Of a DNA stretch of 64,000 bases, positions 26,161 through 36,798 are shown in pieces; position 1 is the stretch's first letter, and each line of letters starts with the position of its first letter. Position numbers and translations under genes: made by a program. Source of the DNA: Arctopsyche grandis (Eukaryota; Arthropoda; Insecta; Trichoptera; Hydropsychidae); contig NC_135358.1 in assembly GCF_051622035.1 (NCBI RefSeq), forward strand, positions 19,440,501-19,504,500. Reading direction: 5' to 3'. The notes beneath the pieces are model-generated. The model ran no database searches. It saw only the letters and a list, made by a program, of their open reading frames with translations, and was not told the origin of the DNA.

Positions 26161-27290
26161 CAGTGCCGTAGCGAGGCTATGGCAAATAGGCGAGTGCCAA
26201 GGGCGCTCGATGCGAAGGGCGCCGAAGGCGTCCCTTGCCTAATTTATTAAAATTTTATTAATAAAACATGTAAAATTTAAGATGAATTCTATGTGTTTTT
26301 GAAATATCCATTTGTATATACATACGTACATTTTATGTTTCAATGGCGCATTTTGTTCGAGGCGCGTTATAATGTTTTACTTTTGAATTCTGAGAAATTG
26401 ATCCAACGACAGGAAACGAATAATGGTATGAAGACACTGCTTCCGAAAACACATAAAGACTGGATACGGTTTACTACGTTTTATGTCCAATTCGTTTCAA
26501 ATTTCGTATTGACAGTGTTGGTGTAAATATCGATGGTGTACATATTTTTAACATTACGTTTTTGAATTTCAGTGCATGCACACCAAGTTTTATCGTCATA
26601 GATGTTTTCATTATATTAATTATTTTTATCATTCTATATTAATTGGAAAAAATAAATTTCCTTTTGTAAGTTGCGAGTTGAAAAACACGAAATCAAGCCC
26701 ATGGTTCTTTTCATATACGTTGATGAGTAATAATAAAATAAAAATTAATATTCAAATATCGGGATAACAATTACGTGTTGTCTTTGGTATTTATTGTAAT
26801 ATAAAATTGTGTATTCATTTAAAATTATCGTGTTTGAATAATAAATTAATGTAATAATATCATTGATAATATTATAATGCAATTAAATGCATTCAACGAA
26901 TTTTATTTTTTAACTGGTGAGGGCTTATTGACTTTATCTGAACAAAATTTAGAAAAAAAAGGGATAACACTTTCACAAAAATACTTTGATATTTTTTACA
27001 TTGTTATTTTAAATATACTGGGTAGATGGGATTTACAAGAATCCTATCCCAACACTGAATTAGCAATACGCATATTCATCACAATGCCTACGACATTGGC
27101 TTCGGCAGAAAGGAGTTTGAGTAAATTAAAAATAATTAAAAATTATTTGAGATCAACCAGCGGTCAAGAGCGATTATCAAATCTAAGTATATTATTAATA
27201 GAAAGTGAATTAGCAAGTAATATAAATTTCGATAATATAATAACAGATTTTGTTAACGCCAAAGCATCGAAAATGCGACTGTAGTATTTT
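26161..27290 (+). mobile_element. hAT element remnant, left end plus transposase C-terminus
   Basis: The left end CAGTGCCGTAGCGAGG at 26161 is of the same type as the hAT ends at 5699, and GGGCGCC blocks follow. A transposase C-terminus lies downstream on the same strand. I could not find a matching right end, so the exact extent is unknown. Confidence 0.6.
26877..27284 (+). pseudogene. hAT transposase, C-terminal dimerisation domain
   Basis: A 135-codon frame ends with the classical hAT C-terminal dimerisation signature: ELAIRIFITMPTTLASAERS, then SKLKIIKNYLRS, QERLSNLSILLIE and DFVNAKASKMRL. The catalytic DDE part and the BED finger are missing, so it cannot transpose by itself. Full-length hAT transposases are usually 500-700 residues. 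The domain normally mediates oligomerisation, and the remaining frame is unbroken. The nearest relatives by wording are the hAT-derived zinc-finger MYM-type 1-like proteins. Decayed versions of the same stretch lie in the elements at 5699 and 60720. Confidence 0.8.
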
Positions 27291-27731
27291 GTATCTTTAA
27301 AGATTGATAGTTACGTTGTTAATAGTTTAATAGGTTCCTGATCTAGACAAATTTATTTGAAACAAACATCAATAAAAATTAAAATAAATTGTGCTTTAAG
27401 TGCAATGATTCCTTTTATAATATGATATTCGTCTGAGACGACCAATAAAACTAACCGTAAAATATTTTTGTTAAATGTAAAGTAATTACTATATGTATCA
27501 AGATTGAAATAAAATGAGGGACACGAGCGATTTTATAATATCAACATATGTACGTACATCCTGTCTGTTGATTTTTCAATTAATAAAATAAAAAATAAAA
27601 TAAAATAAAAATAATATATGTATATATATGTAGACTAACTTACTTTGAAGTAATCAGGCAAATTAATTAAGCAATTATTTTTTTTATAACTATTCGATAT
27701 TTTTGATAACTTTTGGTTTATGACAACTTCA
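27291..27731. other. Anonymous AT-rich stretch
   Basis: No gene seen. A TAAAA-repeat tract at about 27585-27612 may be an old retroelement tail. Confidence 0.4.
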
Positions 27732-27985
27732 AAACGGAATACGTGGGTGAAAAGTATGACTAGGGTAGTTGATATAGTAGAGAGAGTAGATAAATTGAAA
27801 TGGCATTGGGCAGGTCACATAGTTAGAAGAATTGACAAAAGAAGTGGTACCCAAGAGAATTTTAAATGGTAAAAGGGAGTCCGCAAAAAAGATGGCCACA
27901 CGAAATTAGGAAAATGTGAGGTGAGATGGATGAGAGTTACGCAATACAGAAACGAATGGAAGTGAGGGGCTGATGATGATATACA
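27732..27985 (+). mobile_element. RTE-type LINE, 3' fragment
   Basis: Collinear with 5320-5600: TAGATAAATTGAAATGGCAT (LKWHWAGH region), GAAGTGGTACCCAAGAGAAT, then the GTGAGGTGAGATGGATGAGA block and a TGATGATGAT tail. Stops and frameshifts are present. Confidence 0.7.
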
Positions 27986-28078
27986 ACACATACCTGTATA
28001 CATACCTCACTCAAATTAAACAAAAAAAAAAGTATTTCAAAACAAATCGTCTTTCTGTCAAATCTTTCCTCATAAACA

Positions 28079-28321
28079 TATGAGCCGTTATAATTGAAAT
28101 TGTATAAGTCCGCTTTTCTTCATTTCGAGAAATATCTCGCAAAATATTAAATATTATTTTTTGCGTTAAACAATATTTAAAAAAATACGTTTATTCTGCT
28201 TTTCCGAGATTCTGGATATTGAATTAAAAGAAGTGGTAACAATTTAAGAATGAAGTCAAACAGAAATGTTTAAGTGATTTTGGAACTGAAAATTGGACAT
28301 TTTCAAATATAACGGTTCAGT
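28079..28321. mobile_element. TA-flanked MITE, family TGAGCC, copy 2
   Basis: TGAGCCGTTATAATTGAAA at the left and the inverted AATATAACGGTTCA at the right. Internal CTTTTCTTCATTTCGAGAAA is shared with copies 1 and 3. Non-coding. Confidence 0.6.
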
Positions 28322-30444
28322 ATGTACACACATACAGTAAATATCTATGCATATATGTACAAAAAGTATAATAGGTATAATGCTCGCTGTTTAATAGCAT
28401 AATACTAATTTGTAAATAGAGATTTTCCTAACATGAAATTATTAAACTTTGGTTTTAATTTAAACTACTGATCCCATAAAATGTGTGTCAAAAGTCGAGT
28501 CAAAGGTTTACGATCAACCAACAAGTATTGTGCTTAGAATATTATAATATTATTATGTATGTATGTACATACATATGTGCCTATATTATGGTGCACGACG
28601 CAATCCGTTTTTCGATTCCGGTTTACGACTCAATTTTAAAATCGAACGATTTAAACTCTTGCCAATTGCCACCGACCATCCCGTTAAGTGCAGATTCCAT
28701 TCTCGCTTTAAAGGGAGATTCTCAGATGATCGAAGTTACGTAGCTGAACACTATGACGTTGGACAAACACGTTGGTCAACTAAAGCCTTGAAGTTTAGCG
28801 ACTGACTAACTGTACACCCTGCGAGAGTTAACCGCACCAGATGGTGGACAAGTAACCCGAAGAAAAAGCGCCAATAAATAGGCAAAGTGATTGAATTGAA
28901 AATATTTGTATGCCGTGACACAAATAGCATTTTCGGCGAGGAAGTGGAAAAAATCACCTGCTTAGTATATTTGGTGTAACAGTGCAAGAACGATGGAATG
29001 GTGTCGTGCGGAAACGGTAAGATTGATCATTCGGATAATGTAAAATTAATGAACGATATCCGATAGATGTGCGACTATTTGACCCGATTATTATTGTTTA
29101 AATTGTCAAAACATTGTGTATATACATATTTAGCTATCATTTTAAATTATATTACTTCTTATATAACACATCCGAGAAGTCTGATATCATTTTATATGCA
29201 ACTGAAAAAAAAATTTGGTCCTACCTTAAGTTGATAAGTTTGACTTTGGAATTGATTATATGATTGGATCAATAAAAGCAACGATTGGAGTAAAATATTC
29301 GAATGAAATGGTATGAGAATATAAATATGTATTGTAAAACGAATGAATACGTAAACAAATCTGCTATGCATTCACAATCTATACTATCGCTTTCAGTGGT
29401 CTAATTCGCATTCATGATTTTAGAATATAATAAATTTTGATTGAAGAAATGTGAACGTGGAACGTCATTCACTTATACTATCACGTAGTGAACGTCATAC
29501 TATCACGTAGTCTACAAGCTTCATTATTAACCCCTTTGCATACGAAAGTAGTCTCCCATACCATAACATCGAGATAACATCTCGATTTAATGAGTTCGCT
29601 TTCGAGTTGACACGAATGAAAAAAAATTACAAACATGAACATCCTATCCCACGTTCAATTTACAGATCTGATAGAAAGCAACCGATTTGCAAACTGTGCA
29701 AAAAAAAAGCTAAGTAAACTAGTGTCAAGTCGTTAAGGCGTAATGTAATGGTCGACCATATGCTCAAACATTTGAACTCGCCTTTGACTGATTAACCCAA
29801 TTCACATAAGCAGAGTTTTTAGTCAGTGCCTCCAAGTCAAACAAAGCTATCAAAGATTTTTTCAAATATGTCAGTCAAAAATGACGGGCCATTTTAAGTA
29901 TACCTATGTCCATATAATTTTTCTCACACGAGCGTACCCGAGCTCTCGTATTCAAAATTTAAATACGCAGAGGTGAAAGAGGAAAATTCTTTTGGATATC
30001 GTCAAAGGGACGAGATTCCTGTCCCTTTTACAACGCACATCCTGTGATTCATTCAAGGAAAATTATACAAACGAAGCGTAATTGTGGGGTTAATCCTCCC
30101 ATTACTCTAATTGGATATATGGAGACAGCCCACTGTCTTAATCCTTTGTTGGGTTCGACACAAACAATATTCTTTGTTGAAAAAAAGTATTAGCAATAAC
30201 ACAACATCTTTGAAGTCTTTAAATGGCAATGTGAAATTAGTATGATTAAAAACAATTTCAATTAACTCTGAATAAATCAATTTAGATTTATGACAAGTCG
30301 CATGCAATCATATCCAAATCAATCTTTTATTGTGATATTTTTGAAAAAATATACTTTTGCATATGTACCTAAAATTAAAATGACTCAAATACTCAACCCC
30401 CCCTCTCATTGGCCCTGAGTATAGTTAGGTATTGGCGTTAATGT
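28322..30444. other. Anonymous stretch
   Basis: No recognisable gene. 28595-28850 is less AT-rich and open in two plus frames, but it has no family signature. 29460-29520 contains a small direct repeat of CTATCACGTAGT. Confidence 0.4.
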
Positions 30445-31172
30445 TAGCCTCGGATATTCCATCTATACACACATATATAAGCAGGACATTTTCTAGGATT
30501 GCACTGCACTGAGATGGAACCAATATGATAATTTTATTTTCATAAAAAGTATTTCAATATGGAATACCAATATTAACTTAGAAAATTAAAATAAACCAGC
30601 AGCATAGCGAGAGGTTCCCGGGTTCAAGCCCTGGGTTGACCTCGATTGAAGAGAATTTATTCGGAGTATTTCTGCAGTAGTGCTGGTCAGACTCGGATAT
30701 GTGTGAATCCAAGTCGATCGTTTCCTATCAGAGTTTGTCAATTTATTCATTGTTGAAACGGTTCTTCATCAAATTAGCAAAACTATCCTAGCTACTATTT
30801 GTCACCACTGTTTGAATATGATTTCAATTTTATAATCTACTAGTGGTTTTACCCGACTTCGCTCGGTATTTGTAATATAAACAGCTTAAACATGGCAAAA
30901 CAATCTAATAGTAAACAATTATTTGTTTTTTTACAAGCCTCTTATTATTATTAAATTTATTTGAATCGAAAAAAATAATAATATTCAACGATAACAATAT
31001 CGTCGTCATAGAAACTTTGATTTGTTTTCAATATAACCCACCCAAACCTTACATAGGTGCATACAAAGTGCCTTTCGACATTTATATATGCGCAATTTTA
31101 ATATCATATGTGTCACTCAGGGGTAAAACCGTAATGGCATCATGGTAAAATATAAATTCCAAAAAAAATATA
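30445..31172 (+). mobile_element. tRNA-derived SINE plus upstream module, interrupted by a Helitron
   Basis: The order matches the copy at 12447-12898: module from TAGCCTCGGATATTCCAT (30445), head with AGCAGCATAGC and the B-box-like CGGGTTCAAGCCC (30596-30650), body GCTGGTCAGACTCGGATAT, and tail GTGTCACTCAGGGGTAAAAC...CATCATGG (31108-31146). A Helitron at 30840-31093 splits body from tail. Confidence 0.75.
30840..31093 (-). mobile_element. Helitron nested in a SINE
   Basis: On the minus strand it ends ...CCGAGCGAAGTCGGGTAAAAC..CTAG followed by T and contains GCTGTTTATATTACAAATAC. Upstream parts match the Helitron at 7924 (TGTAAGGTTTGGGTGGG and GAAAACAAATCAAAG). The 5' terminus near 31093 is degraded and lacks a clean TC. 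The SINE continues on both sides. Confidence 0.7.
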
Positions 31173-31295
31173 AATTCAACAATCATCTACGTACATATAT
31201 ATGTACATACATACAACCATTTGCATATAATATACCGTACTTGTAATTAAGCTATACAATGGCAATACTAATACATATGTATAATGTATCATATA

Positions 31296-31676
31296 TCTAA
31301 TATATAATTTCGAAAGAGACTTTGTATGTATTGTTGGTTCGTAAATCCGTGACGTCATCGAACAAATGATTCGATTTTTTCGAATCAAAAGGAACCGCCT
31401 TCGCGCCGGGGGCGAAGACCCAGGGGGCGCATCCACGGGGGGGGCGCAGCCGCGAGGGCGCAGGCGCCGGATTCTGATATACATACATATAATTTTTTAT
31501 ACTTACTATATATGTTTTTTTGATCGTGACAGTCAATTTAATAAAAAAAAAAATGAGTATTCAAATAAATTTATATAAAATAAAACTATTCAAATAAATT
31601 TAATAAAATGTTTACTATTAGATTAGTCACGCGGTTTATATTACAAATACCGAGCGAAGCTGGGTAATACAGCTAG
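31296..31676 (+). mobile_element. Helitron with small GC-rich insert
   Basis: Clean ends: A|TCTAATATATAATTTCG at 31296 and ACAGCTAG|T at 31676, inserted between A and T. 5' part: GAGACTTTGTATGTAT and GTGACGTCATCGAACAAATG. The middle (31388-31475) is about 90 bp of GC-rich sequence with GGGGGCGAAGACCC and GGGGCGCAGCCGCG. The 3' part carries GAGCGAAGCTGGGTAATAC. Non-coding; apparent frames through the GC block are artefacts. Confidence 0.88.
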
Positions 31677-32463
31677 TATACAATAATATATATGTATAAT
31701 ATATATCAAGTTCAAACTTTCAGCTATCAATACACACATCAACTTCAGGCATATTAGCAGACGAAGGTTTCAAATCGGCTAGAAAAATTGAGCTTTCAAA
31801 TCTACACTTACTATCGTATTTTTTGGTCATTGACATAAAAGCGTTCACCGAGAACCGGTTCATCGGAACAATGCAAAGGGCTGAGAAAATAAAACACATA
31901 TTTGGAGGAGCTTGACCGGTGGTATGGCAGGTCTGACTTATTACCATTCCCGATCGAATACAATACGAGACACCTGATTCGACGTTCCAACACTAATGTA
32001 TTACACAAATAAAATGCAATTTTTTTTCCGACCACTCTGTGTGAATTTATATGCACTAATTGCACTCGCACAATCCGAACGAATAAAATAATCGTTGAAA
32101 ATTATTCAACCGATGCACCGAAAGCGCCGCCATCAATTTACACGAGTGAACGATTTCGCGTAATTGTTATGTCTGCATGTCCGCTCGAATTTATTCCGGG
32201 GTGTTAGTTTTTCGATGTTCAAACTGTTGCATGTATATACATATCTATATATTCTCAAGTATGTAGAGGATTTCATGAGTAGAAATTGATGGCGGAATTG
32301 TAAGTTGAGCTTGTAGAAAATACGAGTTTTAAGCGAAATATGTGCGTCTGTCTCAAGTAACATGTAAGGGGAATCCAATAAAGTATGTGTAGACGTGTGA
32401 ATTGTCTCGAAGAAGAACAATGTACGAATGTATGTATGTATAACCGGAAATAGTCCGACAATA
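31677..32463. other. Anonymous stretch
   Basis: No gene recognised. Minus frames at 31720-32071 overlap each other and lack family features. Confidence 0.4.
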
Positions 32464-32696
32464 TATGAGCCATTATATTCGAAAGTGGCATAAGTCCACT
32501 TTTCTTCATTTCGAGAAATATTTCATGAAACATTAAATATAATGTTACGCGTTTTACAATATTTAAAAATACTGTTGGCCTTTTGTACGTTTATTCTGCT
32601 TTTCCGAGATTCTGGACATATCGAATTAAAACAGTGCAATGAAAGTGGAAATGAAAATTGGACTTCCGCCACTTTCAAATATAACGGCTCATATGC
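32464..32696. mobile_element. TA-flanked MITE, family TGAGCC, copy 3
   Basis: The best preserved copy: TGAGCCATTATATTCGAAAG at the left and CTTTCAAATATAACGGCTCA at the right, flanked by TA. It shares TTATTCTGCTTTTCCGAGAT with copy 2. Both strands show frames across it by chance. Confidence 0.7.
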
Positions 32697-34830
32697 ACGT
32701 ACATATACTATATATGAAGACGATTGTGCATACGTGCTTTTAATGATTTGTCGACGTATTGTTAAATATAAAACAGAAAAAACAGTCACGGGTTTGTGTT
32801 ATAAAATGGATGTGAATTTTCATACATACGATAAATTTTTATGATACGTTCATTTATACGGAAAACTAGTATTATTTTTTATGCGATTTGATCGACGTCT
32901 TTTGAAATTTTAACAGCCTTTTTAGCAGTACGAATTATAATTTAATGAAAAATTAACAGCTATGAATAAACACATACAAAATTGAATTCGAAGAAAATCA
33001 TACATAAGAAAAATTATTTTTGATTACATAAGATTAATGATGATGACACATTTATGATAATTTCAATAGCTATTAAATACAAATCAACCGAATTAATTAT
33101 TTTTAAATGAAAAAAGATATAGATATCATCCAATAATGTTCTACAAAAAAAAATGTACTTTTGAACAATTGATATCAACAAGTTTTGAATATATACAAAT
33201 GTAGCAAAATATTGAGTAATAGATGATCGATTTATCCATTCTATCTAATAATAACAATTCACGTTTTATTTTCACTTTATATAACTAATAAAAAATAAAG
33301 TAAAAATCTCACCTTAATAAGCTATTGACCATCGTGATCCAAGGTCACAGATCGTTCGGGGAGAAACTTGAACAATTTGAAGAATTCACGCGAGACTTCG
33401 AATTTCGAAATTGGCGCGTTCGCGAGTCCCAATAACAGTTTCACGTCTTTGGAAGAAAACAGATCAGTACGCGTCTGTTCTGACCCACGCTGGCGAGTCG
33501 AGTGATGGCAGTCGCGAGTGTTCAACAGTAGAAATCGACACCAGCACCCACCAGGGGTAGGCAACATATGATGAGTGCGCCAACCCCTACATGACTATGT
33601 GATTTTTGATGCTACATATGTATAATAATTAGAAATGCTGACATGAGTAGTTTAATTCGACCTCATAAAACTTCAACTTATTAAATATTATCAATTTATA
33701 AAAGTTTATTATGGTCAGTTCCTTTTCAATCCATCTTTATTTTGTTGAAGAATCCGGTTCACCTTTATTTTAATTGGATGTATATGATCTGAATATGAAA
33801 AGACTATCTTAAACTTTTATGAAATTTATACTGCATATAATAGTGAGCAATGGGCTTCGGGAATTGAGCCGGTTCGGAATTTCAAAATGTATAGTGGACC
33901 AGATGAAAAAAAGTCTTATTGGAATCCAGTTTGAACAAATTAGTACATTTGTAATAATTTTGCATAAGGAATTTATACCTAATGTGTACATCCAAAACGG
34001 CGAATTTTGGAATTTGGAAACTGCTTAAGTTTGGAATAGACGTTCTGTATCATGGAAATCCGTAAAAAAATAATATAAAAATTATTTGGCCCATTTAAGT
34101 TTGCGAAAATCGTGATTTTTTCTGATTTTCGAACGTTTTTTCTTATTTAAATACCGCTTTATAACTTTAATCCGAGATTCAAGACTTTCGAAATCAAAAT
34201 TTATAAAACACATCATACATTTTATTTTTTTTTAATAAAATTGGCATTGCTGAAAACAAACCATAAACGATTTGTGTATAGGTTTTTGAGCTCTTTTTCT
34301 TATTATGCTGTACATTAACATTAGATTAATATAATACTATGATTACTAACCAAATTAAATTAAATTGTAAAATAGAAAATGATCAGTAGATCAGTAGTTA
34401 TTAAAATAGATATAAAATGTATTGTGAACATAATTTCGTAATAATAAAAAGCATTTAAAAATCAAAAATCAAAATCAAATTTGTGTATACAAAAAAAACA
34501 GGTAGCAAATGCACATTCAAAGGATCGGCAAAATCGTCACGTCGACAGTAAAAAAGAGAAAGTTTTTTTCTAAAATAAAAAAAATAATCATTCTCCAGTC
34601 CTGGGAATCAAAAAAATCCAAAACTTCAGAATCCATAATATGTATTATTCGGATTGCTAAATTTTTAACCATGATAAGCTATTGAAGATCGCCTTATGTA
34701 GAACTAGAAAATTTAAACAAAATACACTATGGAAAAAAAGCTAAACCGAATCATGACTAATTTGAATAAATAAAAATAATTATAATATTTTTTTTGATGA
34801 ATAATAAATAAAATTAATTAAAATTTTTCA
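32697..34830. other. Anonymous stretch with one GC-richer island
   Basis: No gene recognised with confidence. 33320-33570 is GC-richer and open on the minus strand (81 codons) and ends next to a GTGAG donor-like site at about 33311. It could be a first exon or untranslated exon of an unknown minus-strand gene. CAGGGGTAGGCAAC at about 33552 looks like one hAT end without a partner. Confidence 0.35.
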
Positions 34831-35035
34831 TCTAATCTATAATTTGGAAAGAGACTTTGTATGTATGTAAATATCCTTGGTCTTCGTCGTTTTCGTCGTT
34901 TTCGTCGTCGTCGTCCGTAGATCGGTGACGTCATCGAACACGTGATTCGATTTTTTTTTTTTCGATCCATGGGCGCCGATTTGTTTTTTTCGTTTCAATG
35001 GATTCACCCCCGCGGGGGCGCAAGGCGAGTAGCTT

Positions 35036-35742
35036 CATGGGGCCCCGCCAGGGGCGCCACAAGGGGCGCAGCCCCGTGGGGCCCCAGCCTCATGGGGCGC
35101 AGCCCCATGGGGCTCAAAAGGGGGCGCCACAAGGGGCGCAGTCCCATGGGGCTCAAAAGGGGGCGCCACGAGGGGCGCAGCCCCGTGGGGCCCCGGGGGG
35201 GCCCAGCCTCATGGGGCTCAAAAGGGGGCGCCACAAGGGGCGCAGCCCCGTGGGGCCCCGAAGGGGGCCCGGGGGGCCCAGCCTCATGGGGCGCAGCCCC
35301 ATGGGGCTCAAAAGGGGGCGCCACGAGGGGCGCAGCCCCGTGGGGCCCCGGGGGGGCCCAGCCTCATGGGGCGCAGCCCCATGGGGCTCAAAAGGGGGCG
35401 CCACGAGGGGCGCAGCCCCGTGGGGCCCCGGGGGGGCCCAGCCTCATGGGGCGCAGCCTCATGGGGCGCAGCCCCATGGGGCTCAAAAGGGGGCGCCACA
35501 TGGGGCGCAGCCCCGTGGGGCACCGAAGGGGGCCCGGGGGGCCCAGCCTCATGGGGCGCAGCCCCATGGGGCTCAAAAGGGGGCGCCACAAGGGGCGCAG
35601 CCCCGTGGGGCCCCGAATGGGGGCCCGGGGGGCCCAGCCTCATGGGGCGCAGCCCCATGGGGCTCAAAAGGGGGCGCCACAAGGGGCGCAGCCCCGTGGG
35701 GCCCCGAAGGGGGCCCGGGGGGCCCAGCCTCATGGGGCGCAA
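35036..35742. repeat. GC-rich tandem array A (unit about 90 bp)
   Basis: The CTCAAAAGGGGGCGCCAC block occurs eight times between about 35110 and 35680. The fullest unit is about 90 bp and contains GGGGCGCAGCCCCATGGGG, GGGGGCGCCAC, GGGGCGCAGCCCCGTGGGG and GGGCCCGGGGGGCCC; shorter units are internal deletions. Sub-blocks are palindromic (AGCCCCATGGGGCT). Because stops are absent and the unit is close to a multiple of three, several frames are open on both strands. These are not genes. Confidence 0.93.
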
Positions 35743-36590
35743 GCCCTAATAGGCATTAACTAAGGGGGGCGAAGCCCTAGACGGCAATTAATCATGGGGG
35801 CGCGGAGGGGCGAAGCCCTAAAAGACAACTGATCATGGGGGCGAAGCCTTAGACGGCATTTAATCATGGGGGCGCGGAGGGGCGAAGCCCTAAAAGGCAT
35901 TAACTAAGGGGGGCGAAGCCCTAAACGGCAATTAATCTTGGGGGCGCGGGGGGCGAAGCCCTAAAAGGCATTAACTAAGGGGGGCGAAGCCCTAGACGGC
36001 ATTTAATCATGGGGGTGCGGAGGGGCGATGCCCTAAAAGGCATTAACTAAGGGGGGCGAAGCCCGAAACGGCAATTAATCTTGGGGGCGCGGGGGGCGAA
36101 GCCCTAAAAGGCATTAACTAAGGGGGGCGAAGCCCTAGACGGCTTTGAATCATGGGGGCGCGGAGGGGCGAAGCCCTAAAAGGCAACTGATCATGGGGGC
36201 GAAGCCTTAGACGGCATTTAATCATGGGGGCGCGGAGGGGCGAAGCCCTAAAAGGCATTAACTAAGGGGGGCGAAGCCCTAAACGGCAATTAATCTTGGG
36301 GGCGCGGGGGGCGAAGCCCTAAAAGACATTAACTAGGGGGGGCGAAGCCCTAGACGGCATTTAATCATGGGGGTGCGGAGGGGCGAAGCCCTAAAAGGCA
36401 TTAACTAAGGGGGGCGAAGCCCTAGACGGCTTTGAATCATGGGGGCGCGGAGGGGCGAAGCCCTAAAAGGCAACTGATCATGGGGGCGAAGCCCTAAACG
36501 GCAATTGCTCATGGGGCGTGGAGGGGCGAAGCCCTAGAAGGCAAAGGCTCAGGGGGGTGCCGAGGGCGAAGCCCTAGAAGGCAAAAAAAA
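35743..36590. repeat. GC-rich tandem array B built on GGGCGAAGCCCTA
   Basis: More than 20 copies of GGCGAAGCCCTA-like cores alternate with AAAGGCATTAACTAAGG and GACGGCATTTAATCATGGG spacers, giving a short unit of about 30-40 bp and a higher-order unit of about 70 bp or more. Individual higher-order blocks recur almost unchanged (for example near 35880-36000 and 36240-36360), which indicates recent unequal exchange or replication slippage. Confidence 0.93.
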
Positions 36591-36732
36591 AAATGATTTT
36601 TTTTTTTGATTTTTTTAAATTTTTTTTTTGATTTTTTTTTTTATTTTTTTTTTGATTTTTTTTTTTATTTTTTTTTAATTTTTTTTTTATTTTTTTTTTT
36701 TAATTTTTTAATTTTTTTTTTTTTTTAATTAA
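36583..36732. repeat. T-rich tract
   Basis: About 150 bp of nearly pure T with scattered GA and AA breaks, directly after array B and before the Helitron 3' end. The switch from GC-rich to T-rich sequence is abrupt. Confidence 0.9.
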
Positions 36733-36798
36733 ATTAGCTTAGTCATGTTTAAGCGGTTTATATTATAAACACTGAGCGAAGCCGGGTAATACAGCTAG

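Larger units (their letters stand above)
34831..36798 (+). mobile_element. 1968-bp Helitron carrying a GC-rich tandem array
   Basis: The 5' end A|TCTAATCTATAATTTGG and 3' end ACAGCTAG|T follow the Helitron rule and match the sister element at 31296-31676 at both termini (GAGACTTTGTATGTAT, GTGACGTCATCGAACA; GCGGTTTATATTA, GAGCGAAGCCGGGTAATAC). Between them lie a TTCGTCGTTTTCGTCGTCG run, two GC-rich tandem arrays and a T-rich tract. No Rep/helicase gene is present, so it depends on a partner for movement. Confidence 0.88.

Noticed and set aside
33552..33600. Complete hAT element suggested by CAGGGGTAGGCAAC
   Set aside because: No inverted partner or 8-bp duplication was found. CAGGGGTGGTCAA at about 7250 and CAGTGGCGTGCC at 44250 are also single ends.
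34942..35763. Long open frames (up to 273 codons) on both strands, rich in Gly, Pro, Arg and Trp
   Set aside because: They are read through the GC-rich tandem array, which lacks stops in many frames because the unit is close to a multiple of three. There is no domain, no splice context, and the same peptides recur in several frames.
35743..36590. Regular repeats with spacers that look like a CRISPR array
   Set aside because: The host is an animal, units and spacers are both repetitive, lengths vary, and the array lies inside a Helitron.
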